Assembly: GCA_963773835.1 (NCBI GenBank)
Contig: CAVZCQ010000003.1
Coordinates: 248,001-312,000, forward strand
From: JOPF136 sp963773835
GTDB lineage: Bacteria; Acidobacteriota; Terriglobia; Acidiferrales; UBA7541
Length of the DNA: 64,000 bases
Direction of reading: 5' to 3'
Positions 42,816 to 51,896 of the stretch are shown here, one piece after another (position 1 is the stretch's first letter; each line of letters begins with the position of its first letter). The notes beneath the pieces were generated by a model. That model was not told the origin of the DNA. It saw only the letters and a list, made by a program, of their open reading frames with translations, and did not search any database. The position numbers and the translations under genes are program-made.

Positions 42816-43622
42816 ATGAGGATTCTCTTCATCGGCGATATTGTGGGCGCGCCCGGCCGCGAAATCGTGCGCGCGGAGCTGGAAGCGGCGCGGGCGGAAC
42901 ACCGCGTGGACCTGGTGATCGCCAACTGCGAGAACGCCGCCTCCGGATTCGGGATCACGCCCAAACTCGTGGACGAGCTGCTCGCCGCGGGCGTGGAAGT
43001 GCTCTCCGGGGGAAACCACATCTACGACCGGAAGGAAATTCTGGATTATTTCCCGTCGCAGCCGCGCCTGCTCCGGCCGGCCAATTTTGCTCCGGGCTCG
43101 CCCGGAGCCGGTCTGTACGTGGGCCGGGCGAAGAATGGAACTCCGTTCGCTCTGCTGAACCTGCAGGGACGCGTGTTCATGACGCCGAACGACTGCCCTT
43201 TCCGCACCGCGGACCGGGAGCTGGAGCGGCTGGCGAAGCTCGGTCCCATCAACGGGGCCGGGCCGGTAAAAATCGTGATCGTGGACCTCCACGCCGAGGC
43301 CACCAGCGAGAAACAGGCCATGGGCTGGTACCTGGACGGCCGGGTGACCGCGGTCATTGGAACCCACACGCACGTGATCACCGCCGACGAGCGCGTGCTG
43401 CCGAAAGGCACGGCCTACATCACCGACGTGGGCATGACCGGCCCGCATGCCACCGTTATCGGAATGGATAAACAGGCCATGGTGAAGCGGTTTCTGGACG
43501 CGTTGCCCGCCCGCTTCGAGGTGGGCGAGGGCGACGTGCGCATGAATGCCGTGGTCGTGGATGCGGACGAGGACACGGGACTGGCGCGATCCATTGCCCG
43601 GCTCTGCCTCCGGCTCGACTGA
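42816..43622 (+). CDS. ymdB: YmdB-like metallophosphoesterase (TIGR00282 family)
   Basis: The product is 268 aa. Motifs of the dinuclear-metal phosphodiesterases are all present: FIGDIVGAPGR, ANCENAASGFG, SGGNHIYD, DLHAEATSEK and GTHTHV. Family members hydrolyse 2',3'-cyclic AMP or related cyclic phosphates and affect RNA turnover and development. The usual neighbour rny (RNase Y) is absent from the window. The gene starts 21 nt after the candidate 6S RNA end. Confidence 0.88.
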   Translation: MRILFIGDIVGAPGREIVRAELEAARAEHRVDLVIANCENAASGFGITPKLVDELLAAGVEVLSGGNHIYDRKEILDYFPSQPRLLRPANFAPGSPGAGLYVGRAKNGTPFALLNLQGRVFMTPNDCPFRTADRELERLAKLGPINGAGPVKIVIVDLHAEATSEKQAMGWYLDGRVTAVIGTHTHVITADERVLPKGTAYITDVGMTGPHATVIGMDKQAMVKRFLDALPARFEVGEGDVRMNAVVVDADEDTGLARSIARLCLRLD

Positions 43623-43680
43623 TCCGGCCCACATGCCGGGCAACCCCGGAGCGGCCCCGGCGTCTCCTAGAATTCTGCCC

Positions 43681-44682
43681 ATGACAATTCACCTTTCCGC
43701 GCGCGCGATACGGCATGGGACCGTGGCTGTGGCCGCGGTGCTGGCGGCCGGGCTCGCGGCTGCGGACACGATAGACTCGGAACTGATCGCGCGCGCGCGT
43801 TTGTTCCCGTCCATCACTTCGGGAGTGACGGCTGTCCGCCGCGACGCTGCGGGACGCTACCTGGTCCTGACGGAACGCGCCGGCGTGCAGATTTTCGACG
43901 CCAAAGGCCGGCCTGCCGGCCACGCTCCCGCGGACGCTTCGCCCGCCGCTGCCATCCTCTTCGGCGCCGATCTCGACCTCGACGAGCAGGGACGAATCTA
44001 CGTGGCCGACCGCGCCAAGAACGCCGTGGAGGTTTTCACTGCCGATGGGCGGCTGGAGCGCGAGATCCGCATTTTGGGCCCCACGTCTGTGGCCGCTCTG
44101 GGCGCCGGAGAAGTAGCCGTGGCCAGCCTGCGCTCCCCGAAGCTGGTCACCGTGTTCGGCGCGGACGGCCAGGTGGTGCGGGAATTCGGCGAGCCCGAGC
44201 AGATTTCCGGACGTCAGGAACTGAACCGCTACGCCAACATCGGCCGGCTCTGCCGTGATTCCGCCGGGCGCCTCTATTATTCGTTCACCTTCCTGCCGGA
44301 GCCCACGGTTCGCCGCTACGACCGCTTCGGCTATTCCGATTTCCAACTGGTGGTGAGCAACGGGGACTACGTAGGCGCCTCGATGTCCGCGCGGAAGACG
44401 ATCGTGCGGGAGGAGGGAAAAAGCAAAGGGACGCCTGTCCTGCACGTGATGCTGGGACCGGTGGCGGTGGATCCCGCCAATGGCGACATCTGGATGGCCA
44501 TCGCAGGGCGCCTGCTCCGCTATGGCGCGGACGGCTCTCCGAAGGGCTCATTCCTGATTTACACCCCGGAGGAAGATCGGATCGAAGCCAGCGCGCTGCT
44601 CGTCGAACCGGGACGAATTGTGGTCGCTTCGGAGGAACAGGGAGTCTTTGAGCTGCTGCGGCCCGGGGCCACGAATCCGTGA
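43681..44682 (+). CDS. Secreted NHL/six-bladed beta-propeller protein
   Basis: The product is 333 aa from ATG 43681. A signal peptide (TVAVAAVLAAGLAAADT) is followed by repeated beta-propeller blades with the pattern D-x-x-G-x-I/L-Y-V-A-D (LDLDEQGRIYVADRAKNAVEVF; RDSAGRLYYSFTF; VDPANGDIWMAIAGRLLRY). Such folds bind proteins, sugars or act as scaffolds; the role is not deducible. It is the last gene before the dnaA region, with no strong ribosome-binding site visible. Confidence 0.7.
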   Translation: MTIHLSARAIRHGTVAVAAVLAAGLAAADTIDSELIARARLFPSITSGVTAVRRDAAGRYLVLTERAGVQIFDAKGRPAGHAPADASPAAAILFGADLDLDEQGRIYVADRAKNAVEVFTADGRLEREIRILGPTSVAALGAGEVAVASLRSPKLVTVFGADGQVVREFGEPEQISGRQELNRYANIGRLCRDSAGRLYYSFTFLPEPTVRRYDRFGYSDFQLVVSNGDYVGASMSARKTIVREEGKSKGTPVLHVMLGPVAVDPANGDIWMAIAGRLLRYGADGSPKGSFLIYTPEEDRIEASALLVEPGRIVVASEEQGVFELLRPGATNP

Positions 44683-45166
44683 TCTGAGCGGCGTGAGCGG
44701 GCGCACAGCCCACTTTCCACGCACAGTTTTCCACAGCACTGTGATGCAGCAGTTTCTCCGCGGGGCGATACGCGCGAGGCAATCGCACCAGAAGCGGGAT
44801 TTTAACGGAGATTTGGAGTGTGCGGCGTGTCTCGGCGCGCTGTGGAAAAACTGTGAACGCGCTGTGCGAAATGCCTCCGCCCTTCGCGCAATTTTCTCTT
44901 GCCCGTTTGGCCGGAGTTGTGCAGAATCACCCCTCGCGATGGTCCCGTGCGCGGGACCGAGAGAGCCCGGAAGGGGTGGGAAGTTCGTACCGTACGGGAT
45001 CCCGTGGAACAGGGGACGTTCCACACAAAGGTTTCAACCGAAAGCCCAGACCAGAAGCCCCTGCGCGGAGGGGCGTGATTTCCACACTATTTCCACATCT
45101 GTGGAAATTGGCGGCTGGTTGTTTTCCTGACCGCCCCGCGCGAGTGGAGAGGCCTTCGAGAGCGTC
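44683..45166. other. Probable replication origin (oriC) upstream of dnaA
   Basis: The 484-nt gap holds several DnaA-box-like nonamers: TTTTCCACA (44727-44735), TGTGGAAAA (44841-44849), CGTTCCACA (45017-45025), ATTTCCACA (45078-45086 and 45089-45097) and TGTGGAAAT (45100-45108). The last three start 11 bp apart, the spacing of boxes on one helix face. No coding ORF is supported. The position between a housekeeping gene and dnaA, and the gene order dnaA-dnaN-gyrB-gyrA, fit an origin. The other candidate is the dnaA-dnaN gap. Confidence 0.65.
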
Positions 45167-46486
45167 ATGGTTTCCTGGGAAACAATCCTGCAGCACGTCG
45201 AGAAGCGGGTCAATCCGCACGCTTTCAGCTCCTGGTTCCGGCCCACGGAACAGGAGGAGACGCCGGGCGGCGAGGCCAAAATCCGCGTCCGGGTACCTTC
45301 GGCCATCCACCGCAAACGCCTGACGGAGACGTATAAGGGCGTTCTGGAGGCCGCGCTCCACGAATTGAACGCTACGGACGTGCAAATCGAGTTCGTATCC
45401 CCGGAACTGCCCCCGCGGCCGGGGATCGCCGCGCCCAGTTCGCAGGCCAAGCTGGATTTCGATTCGACGGACCACCAACTCAGCGCGCGCTACACGTTCG
45501 ACACCTTTGTGGTGGGCGCCTGCAACCAATTCGCGCACGCGGCGGCCCAGGCCGTGGCGGAGCAGCCCTCCAAGGCCTACAACCCCCTGTTCCTCTACGG
45601 CGGCGTGGGCATGGGCAAAACCCACCTGATGCAGGCCATCGGCCACCTGATGAAGAGGCGCGCCCCGGCCATGCGCCTGTGCTACTCGAGCGCGGAAAAA
45701 TTCACCAATGACGTGATCAATTCCCTGCGCTTCGACCGCATGATCAGCTTTCGCGACCGGTTCCGCACCGTGGACACGCTGCTGGTGGACGACATCCAGT
45801 TCATCGCCGGCAAGGAACGCACTCAGGAGGAGTTCTTCCACACCTTCAACGCGCTCTACGACCAGGGGAAGCAGATCGTGATTTCCTCGGATTGCCCGCC
45901 GAAAGAAATCAATTCGATCGAGGAGCGGCTGCGCTCCCGCTTCGAGTGGGGGCTCATCGCAGACATCCAGCCGCCCGATCTCGAGACCAAGATGGCTATC
46001 CTGCACAAGAAAGCGGATCACGACCGGGTGGCCATTCCGGACGAGGTGGCCGAGTTCATCGCGCGCTCGATCAAATCGAACATCCGGGAGCTGGAAGGCG
46101 CGCTCACCCGCCTGATCGCCTACACCCAGCTCACTGGCGGCACGATTTCGCTGCCCACCGCCCAGCAGGTGCTCAAGAACCTGATCGACGCGGCGGAAAA
46201 GAAAGTGACCATCGAGCAGATCCAGCGGCGGGTCAGCGAGCACTTCGGCCTGCGCATCCAGGACCTCAAGATGCGCAGCAACGCGAAAGCCATCTCCTAC
46301 CCCAGGCAGATCGCCATGTACGTGGTGAAGCAGCTCACCTCCGCCTCACTGCCGGAAATCGGCCGGCAATTCGGCGGGAAGCACCACACCACCGTGCTGC
46401 ACTCCATCCACAAGATTGAATCGCTCCGCCGGCAGGACAAAGACCTGCACCGCATGATCGCAAAAATGATCGACTCATTTGGATGA
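45167..46486 (+). CDS. dnaA: Chromosomal replication initiator DnaA
   Basis: The product is 439 aa. The N-terminal domain I is followed by a linker, then the AAA+ domain (about 105-310) with Walker A GGVGMGKTH and Walker B LLVDDIQF. The C-terminal domain IV has the DNA-binding helix-turn-helix with LTSASLPEIGRQFGGKHHTTVLH. It opens the origin by binding DnaA boxes. The length is normal. Boxes occur upstream (44727-45108), so autoregulation is plausible. Confidence 0.97.
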   Translation: MVSWETILQHVEKRVNPHAFSSWFRPTEQEETPGGEAKIRVRVPSAIHRKRLTETYKGVLEAALHELNATDVQIEFVSPELPPRPGIAAPSSQAKLDFDSTDHQLSARYTFDTFVVGACNQFAHAAAQAVAEQPSKAYNPLFLYGGVGMGKTHLMQAIGHLMKRRAPAMRLCYSSAEKFTNDVINSLRFDRMISFRDRFRTVDTLLVDDIQFIAGKERTQEEFFHTFNALYDQGKQIVISSDCPPKEINSIEERLRSRFEWGLIADIQPPDLETKMAILHKKADHDRVAIPDEVAEFIARSIKSNIRELEGALTRLIAYTQLTGGTISLPTAQQVLKNLIDAAEKKVTIEQIQRRVSEHFGLRIQDLKMRSNAKAISYPRQIAMYVVKQLTSASLPEIGRQFGGKHHTTVLHSIHKIESLRRQDKDLHRMIAKMIDSFG

Positions 46487-47058
46487 GCTCCACAGCAGGC
46501 ACGGGCAGGCGCGCTCGCGCCCCGCTTCCCACGCGCAATAGCTCCGCAGTGACCAGTGACTTCCGACCCGTTGCCAGCCATGTAGTTGCCTGTTTTCCCA
46601 GCGCTGCGGCGGGCCTGCTTTCGTAGCGTCGGCCCGCCCTGACGCAGGAAGGGCGTCCCGTGCCAGCCCGCATTGCGTGCCGTGCGGAAAGCCGCTGTAG
46701 GAGTGGCAAGAAATCCGGGCTCGGCGCCTGTGCAAGACCCTGTTCGGTAGCTGTGAACACACTGTGCAGGGCATGTGCATGCTGTGGACATCTTCGGGGA
46801 GTTGCCTGCTGCTGACGGTGGCAGGTTATGGTGGCAAAGCAAAGAGCCACCGATATCCGCAGTTCGCGCGTCGAATCCACAACCGCATGCACATGCATCA
46901 ACACAGGCCAACCGGCTGCGGTCCTTATGTTTCCCGCGCTTCCCGCCAGGATTCACAGCCCCTACTACTACTGCGGTCTTTATATGCTCCTGGAAAAAGG
47001 TTACAGTACCGCGTTGTGAGAGGACGGTAGCGACTTGGTTTTGCGGGGGATTTGAGAG
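46487..47058. other. dnaA-dnaN intergenic region
   Basis: The 572-nt gap contains no supported ORF. It has DnaA-box-like TGTGGACAT (46783-46791) and GAATCCACA (46873-46881). A 12-bp inverted repeat, GCATGTGCATGC (46771-46782) and GCATGCACATGC (46885-46896), brackets this area. A more AT-rich stretch lies near 46965-47030. It may be part of the origin or of dnaN control. Confidence 0.5.
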
Positions 47059-48171
47059 ATGGAATTTACGGTAACGAAGGCGGACCTGCTGAGGGAGTTG
47101 AGCCTGACGCAGGGGGTCGTCGAGCGCAAGACGACGATCCCGATTCTGGCGAACATCCTGTGCGAGGCCAAAGGCAGCCGGCTGGCAATTACGGCGACGG
47201 ATCTTGAGCTGACCATCTGCACGTCGTGTGAAGCCAAGACGAAAAAAGACGGAAGTGGGACGATCGCCGCCAAAAAACTGCTGGAAATCATCCGCCTGCT
47301 CCCGGAAGGCGACATCCGCTTCAAGTTGCTCGAAAACCACTGGGTGCAACTGACCAGCGACAAGCGCAACTACAAGATGGTGGGAATGGCCAAGGAAAAT
47401 TTCCCTGCCCTGCCGGTGATGCCGCATGTGTTCGTCCGCCTCCCGGCGGCGCTCATCGCGGATATGATCGGGAAGACCTACTTCGCCATTTCGATGGAGG
47501 AGTCGCGGTACACGCTGAACGGGGCGAAGTTGATTCTGAAGCCGGATTCCATCGCGCTGGTAGCCACAGATGGGCACCGCTTGGCGCTGGTCGAGGCCAC
47601 GCACAAACTGGACGGGTTAAACGCCGAAGCCGGCGTGCTCATCCCCAAGAAGGCTATGAACGAGTTGAAGACGCTGGCCGCTGAAGCAGGCGACGAGGCC
47701 CAGATTGAATTCGCGCAGGACGAGAGCAACCTGTTCTTCCGCATCGGCGAACGTCAACTCATCTCCAGGAAGCTGACCGGGCAGTTCCCCAACTACGAGG
47801 CCGTGCTGCCACGCGATAACACCAAAACGGTGGGGATCGACCGCGACGAGTTAGCTGATGCGCTGCGGCGCGTCTCGCAACTCGCCGACCAGCGCTCGCA
47901 GGCGGTGAAAGTGTCGCTCACTAAGGAAGGCGTGGAAATCTCCGCCTCCAGCCCGGAATACGGCGAGGCGCGCGAGGTGATCGAGCGCGAGTACAAAGGC
48001 ACGGAACTCTCCATCGGGTTCAACGCCAAGTACCTGCTCGATTTTCTGGCTGCGGCGCCCCAAGGGCCGATCAGCCTGGAGCTGAAGGACGAGCAGTCGG
48101 CGGGACAATTGCGCCCGGTGACCGACGAGGGAACGCGCTACCGTTACGTAATCATGCCCATGCGGATTTGA
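47059..48171 (+). CDS. dnaN: DNA polymerase III beta subunit (sliding clamp)
   Basis: The product is 370 aa with the three-fold repeated clamp domains. It begins MEFTVTKADLLRELSLTQGVVERKTTIPILANIL and ends with VTDEGTRYRYVIMPMRI, both typical. The clamp holds polymerase III on DNA. It lies behind dnaA in the conserved order. recF, often next, is not in the window. Confidence 0.96.
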   Translation: MEFTVTKADLLRELSLTQGVVERKTTIPILANILCEAKGSRLAITATDLELTICTSCEAKTKKDGSGTIAAKKLLEIIRLLPEGDIRFKLLENHWVQLTSDKRNYKMVGMAKENFPALPVMPHVFVRLPAALIADMIGKTYFAISMEESRYTLNGAKLILKPDSIALVATDGHRLALVEATHKLDGLNAEAGVLIPKKAMNELKTLAAEAGDEAQIEFAQDESNLFFRIGERQLISRKLTGQFPNYEAVLPRDNTKTVGIDRDELADALRRVSQLADQRSQAVKVSLTKEGVEISASSPEYGEAREVIEREYKGTELSIGFNAKYLLDFLAAAPQGPISLELKDEQSAGQLRPVTDEGTRYRYVIMPMRI

Positions 48172-48695
48172 TAATCTGGGAGCGCATATCTGCGCCGCTC
48201 CTGGCCGTTTTCCCTCCTGATTTTCGCCGTCGAGTAAGTGGCCGAAAATCATCTAAGCGCGGGCGCCAAGTCCCTCCTAAATCATTTCAGGACAACAAGA
48301 TAGCGGCATTCGCGTCCTGGAAACCAAACTTGTTTCCAGGGTCGTTATCGCGTAAAATCATTCTGCTGCATGGCCTCGAAGTGCTGGCTTTGCAGCAAGC
48401 CTGCCTCAGGCAGGCAAGCGCCAGAACCCCGGTTTTGACGGCCCCTGCGTGCCGCTGCTCGGCACGGGGTGGCGCCACCGGGTGAGCAGCCAGGAAGGCT
48501 TCGCCGCGTCCGCCAGTGGCGGACGGGATGGAGCGCGCGCTCTCCGAATCCCGCGACCCTTCACCCGCAACGCGGGAAGGGCTTCGAGCGGGACCACAGA
48601 GCGCGATGGCCCGAGTCCTCCCCCGAGGCATCGGGGGCCCGGCCTTCCCCGCTACGACAGCTAGGACAGAAACGCCAGCCAGCAGGAGCGCGACG
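48172..48695. repeat. Hairpin mosaic between dnaN and gyrB
   Basis: At least seven palindromes lie in 48316-48637: CCTGGAAAC/GTTTCCAGG (48316-48340), GCCTGCC/GGCAGGC (48399-48415), CGTGCCG/CGGCACG (48448-48466), GGTGGCGCCACC (48468-48479), CGTCCGCC/GGCGGACG (48507-48525), GAGCGCGCGCTC (48531-48542), a two-part stem at 48557-48581 and CCCCCGA/TCGGGGG (48620-48637). No ORF here looks coding. Several arms have the REP-like character of elements elsewhere in the window. The gyrB ribosome-binding site AGGAG lies just before 48696. Confidence 0.7.
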
Positions 48696-51104
48696 ATGGG
48701 GGATCGTGAATCGGCAGCCACGCCCGCTTCCGGGCATAAGTACGACGCAAAGTCCATCAAGGTCCTCGGCGGCCTGGAGGCCGTGCGCAAGCGTCCGGCC
48801 ATGTACATCGGCTCGACGGGCGAGACCGGGCTGCACCACCTGGTCTGGGAAGTGGTGGACAACTCGGTGGACGAGGCGCTGGCCGGCTTCTGCGACGAAA
48901 TCAACGTAACCGTCCACGACGACGATTCCGTCACCGTGGTGGACAACGGCCGCGGAATTCCCGTGGACATGCACGAGACAGAGAAGCGCCCGGCGGCCGA
49001 AGTCGTGATGACCGTGCTCCACGCCGGCGGCAAGTTCGACAGCGAATCGTACAAAGTGTCGGGCGGGCTGCACGGCGTGGGCGTTTCCGTGGTGAACGCG
49101 CTTTCGGATCTGCTGGACCTGGAAATCTGCCGCGACGGCCACGTCTACGAGCAGTCCTACAAGCGCGGCAACCCCACCGGGAAGCTGAAGGAAACCGGCA
49201 AGACGCGCCGCACGGGCACGAAAGTCACTTTCCACCCCGACGAAGAGATTTTCGACACCACGAATTTCAGCTACGACGTGCTGGCGCAGCGCCTGCGCGA
49301 GCTGGCCTTCCTGAACAAAGGCCTGAAGATCACCCTGGAAGACGAGCGCACCGACAAAAAGGCCGAGTTCCGTTTCACCGGCGGGATCAGCGAATTCGTG
49401 AAGCACCTGAACCGCGGCAAGAGCACGCTGCACGACTCCCCGATTTACATGGAGGGAAAGCGCGACAACGTGGAGATGGAAATCGCGGTGCAGTACAACG
49501 ACGGCTACACGGAAAACGTGTTCTCGTTTGCGAACACCATCAACACCGTGGACGGCGGAACGCATCTTGCCGGTTTCCGCACCGGTCTATCGCGCACCAT
49601 CATTTCCTACGCGAACTCCTTCGGAATGCTCAAGGGCGACAAGGAAGACATCGGCATCACCGGCGACGACGTGCGCGAGGGGCTGGTGGGCGTCGTCTCC
49701 GTCAAGCTGCCCCAGCCGCAGTTCGAGGGGCAGACCAAGGGCAAGCTGAATAGCGACATCAAGGGCCGTGTCGAGCAGCTCGTCAACGAGAAGCTGGGCG
49801 AATACTTCGACAAGCATTCGACCGTCGGCCGCCGCATCATCTCCAAGTGCATCGACGCCGCGCGCGCCCGCGAGGCCGCGCGCAAGGCCCGCGAGCTCAC
49901 CCGCCGCAAATCCGCCATGGATTCGAGCGGGCTGCCGGGCAAACTGGCCGACTGCCAGGAGCGCGACCCGGCCCGTTGCGAGCTGTTCATCGTCGAGGGC
50001 GAATCGGCCGGCGGCTCGGCCAAGGGCGGTCGCGACCGCCGCTATCAGGCCATCCTGCCGCTCAAAGGCAAAATCCTGAACGTGGAGAAGGCGCGGTACG
50101 ACAAGATGCTGGGCCACGAGGAAATCCGCGCCATCATCACCGCGCTCGGCACCGGCATCGGCAAGGACGATTTCGACGCCGCCAAACTGCGCTACCACAA
50201 AGTGATCCTGATGACGGACGCCGACGTGGATGGAAGCCACATCCGCACGCTCCTGCTCACCTTCTTCTTCCGGCACATGAAGGAGCTGATCGAGCGGGAG
50301 CACATCTACATCGCGCAGCCGCCGCTCTACCGCGTCAAGCGGGGAAAGACGGACCGCTACATCCGCGACGAAAAGACCTTCAACCGCGAGCTGATGAACC
50401 GCGCCGCGGAAGACCATACGGTAAGGATCACGGGCGGCTCGCTTTCCGGCGCGTCGCTCGCTCAGTTCCTGCTAAACGTCCAGGAATACGACCAGCTGGC
50501 CGCGAAACTCGCGCGCAAACTCGGCGACCCGCGCGTGGTCGAGCCGGCAGTGGACTCCGACCTGGAAAAGAAAGCCGACTTCGAAACCAAGAAGGCGCTC
50601 GAGAAACTCGAGGCCGCCATCGAGAAGGCCAAACTGAAGACGGAAACGAAGATTGCCTGGGACGAGGAGCACAGCCTCTACGAGCTCCTGATCGGCAGCG
50701 GAACGGGTATCCGCAAGATGAGCTGGGCGCTGGCTTCCACTCCGGAGTACAAGCGACTGCACGCGCTCCACGCGATCATGAAGGAATATGACCGGCCGCC
50801 GTTCACCATCTCGACCAACGGCACCAAGGTGGCCAAAGAGACCGCCACGGAAGTCCTCCAACACGTGCTCGAAGAGGCCAAGAAGGATTTTGCCGTTACG
50901 CGCTTCAAGGGCCTGGGCGAAATGAATCCCGACCAGTTGTGGGAAACGACGATGAACGCCGAAACGCGCACGCTGCTCAAAGTGCGGCTGGAAGACGCCG
51001 TAGCCGCCGATGAGATTTTCACCACCCTGATGGGCGAAAACGTCGAGGAACGCCGGAAGTTCATCGAGGAAAATGCGCTGGACGTTCGCAACCTGGACAT
51101 TTAA
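48696..51104 (+). CDS. gyrB: DNA gyrase subunit B
   Basis: The product is 802 aa from ATG 48696, with AGGAG upstream; the longer ORF adds only hairpin-encoded sequence. It has the GHKL ATPase domain (VVDNSVDEALAGF, VVDNGRGIPVDMH, GGLHGVGVSVVNALS), the transducer and the TOPRIM domain. The TOPRIM motif reads EGESAGGSAKGGRDR, with Glu in place of the more common Asp (EGDSAGGSA). DADVDGSHI is intact. A C-terminal region with GLGEMNPDQLW completes it. With GyrA it introduces negative supercoils. Confidence 0.96.
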   Translation: MGDRESAATPASGHKYDAKSIKVLGGLEAVRKRPAMYIGSTGETGLHHLVWEVVDNSVDEALAGFCDEINVTVHDDDSVTVVDNGRGIPVDMHETEKRPAAEVVMTVLHAGGKFDSESYKVSGGLHGVGVSVVNALSDLLDLEICRDGHVYEQSYKRGNPTGKLKETGKTRRTGTKVTFHPDEEIFDTTNFSYDVLAQRLRELAFLNKGLKITLEDERTDKKAEFRFTGGISEFVKHLNRGKSTLHDSPIYMEGKRDNVEMEIAVQYNDGYTENVFSFANTINTVDGGTHLAGFRTGLSRTIISYANSFGMLKGDKEDIGITGDDVREGLVGVVSVKLPQPQFEGQTKGKLNSDIKGRVEQLVNEKLGEYFDKHSTVGRRIISKCIDAARAREAARKARELTRRKSAMDSSGLPGKLADCQERDPARCELFIVEGESAGGSAKGGRDRRYQAILPLKGKILNVEKARYDKMLGHEEIRAIITALGTGIGKDDFDAAKLRYHKVILMTDADVDGSHIRTLLLTFFFRHMKELIEREHIYIAQPPLYRVKRGKTDRYIRDEKTFNRELMNRAAEDHTVRITGGSLSGASLAQFLLNVQEYDQLAAKLARKLGDPRVVEPAVDSDLEKKADFETKKALEKLEAAIEKAKLKTETKIAWDEEHSLYELLIGSGTGIRKMSWALASTPEYKRLHALHAIMKEYDRPPFTISTNGTKVAKETATEVLQHVLEEAKKDFAVTRFKGLGEMNPDQLWETTMNAETRTLLKVRLEDAVAADEIFTTLMGENVEERRKFIEENALDVRNLDI

Positions 51105-51110
51105 CCGCAA

Positions 51111-51377
51111 ATGGCGGAAACCGAATCGACGGGTGGGGCCTATCGCACGGCAATCCGCTGGGGACTGCTGCTCGCGGGTCTGGTGACGGCGGCCATGCGC
51201 CTGCCGGAGATCCACCGCTTCTGGGTGCAGTGGCATGCGCTGGAAGGAGCCGATGCGCTCGCGGCAGCGGCCTACCAGAAGTATTTCCTGGTCGAAGGCG
51301 CGATTCTGCTTTTCATCCTGGCTATGGCGGCAGGATTGTTTTACCTGCTCAGTCCCCGGGGGAAGAAGGCGGAGTGA
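51111..51377 (+). CDS. Small membrane protein after gyrB
   Basis: The product is 88 aa with two predicted transmembrane segments (WGLLLAGLVTAAMRL and EGAILLFILAMAAGLFYLL) and a short basic tail. It starts 6 nt after gyrB, so it is expressed with it. The next gene overlaps its stop (GTGA). I do not recognise the family. Confidence 0.55.
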   Translation: MAETESTGGAYRTAIRWGLLLAGLVTAAMRLPEIHRFWVQWHALEGADALAAAAYQKYFLVEGAILLFILAMAAGLFYLLSPRGKKAE

Positions 51378-51622
51378 TTTACCAACTGAGCTGGGCCACT
51401 CTGCCGGGGTTGCGAGGGATAGGATGCAGCGGGTTCCGGGCCACGCCCACATCCGCTCCGGATAACGAGCGCGGGGTGGCAGTGGAGTTCGCGAGCGAGG
51501 CGGAGCGCGACGTATTCTTGCGGCGGCTCGAAGATCAATTCGCAGCCCAGCGGTTTTCAAATGCGGCCGCGGCGTTCGAAGCGGTGAAGACCTTTGTCCT
51601 ACTGCAAGCGGGGATCAAATGA
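51374..51622 (+). CDS. Small conserved protein coupled to the gyrB downstream gene
   Basis: The product is 82 aa from GTG 51374, overlapping the upstream stop. Short beta strands (IYQLSWATLPGL, RGVAVEFASEAERDVF) and a helix with a C-terminal AAAAFEAVKTFVLL segment suggest a small alpha/beta fold. No motif or signal peptide. The 3' end overlaps the convergent HicB-like gene by 24 nt. Confidence 0.5.
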   Translation: MIYQLSWATLPGLRGIGCSGFRATPTSAPDNERGVAVEFASEAERDVFLRRLEDQFAAQRFSNAAAAFEAVKTFVLLQAGIK

Positions 51623-51784
51623 TTCGTCGGGAGGCCAGGATTCGAGATAGAGCTCGACAGCTTCCTGAAGGTTTGCCCTGGCGGATTTCAAAGTTTTGCC
51701 CTGTGAGGTCACCTTCAGTTCCGGGCAGTGCGCGACGTACCAGCCTTCGCTCTTTGTGATTACGGCGGTGAGGCGGCGGCTCAT
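51599..51784 (-). CDS. HicB-like antitoxin-type protein, no partner seen
   Basis: The product is 61 aa. It has the HicB/UPF0150 partial RNase H-like fold: LTAVITKSEGWYVAHCPELKVTSQGKTLKSARANLQEAVELYLE. HicB normally neutralises the small dsRNA-binding toxin HicA. No HicA-like gene lies next to it, so it could be a solitary member or part of a regulatory family. No C-terminal DNA-binding tail is present. Confidence 0.7.
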   Translation of the reverse strand: MSRRLTAVITKSEGWYVAHCPELKVTSQGKTLKSARANLQEAVELYLESWPPDESFDPRLQ

Positions 51785-51896
51785 GGAATCATACTAACCG
51801 GGGCGGATAGGCCCGGCAAGACGGCAGACAGACTCGGATTTAACGCAGAGAGCACAGAGTCGCAGAGGACACGAAGAAGAGGGGACGGAGAGAGCG

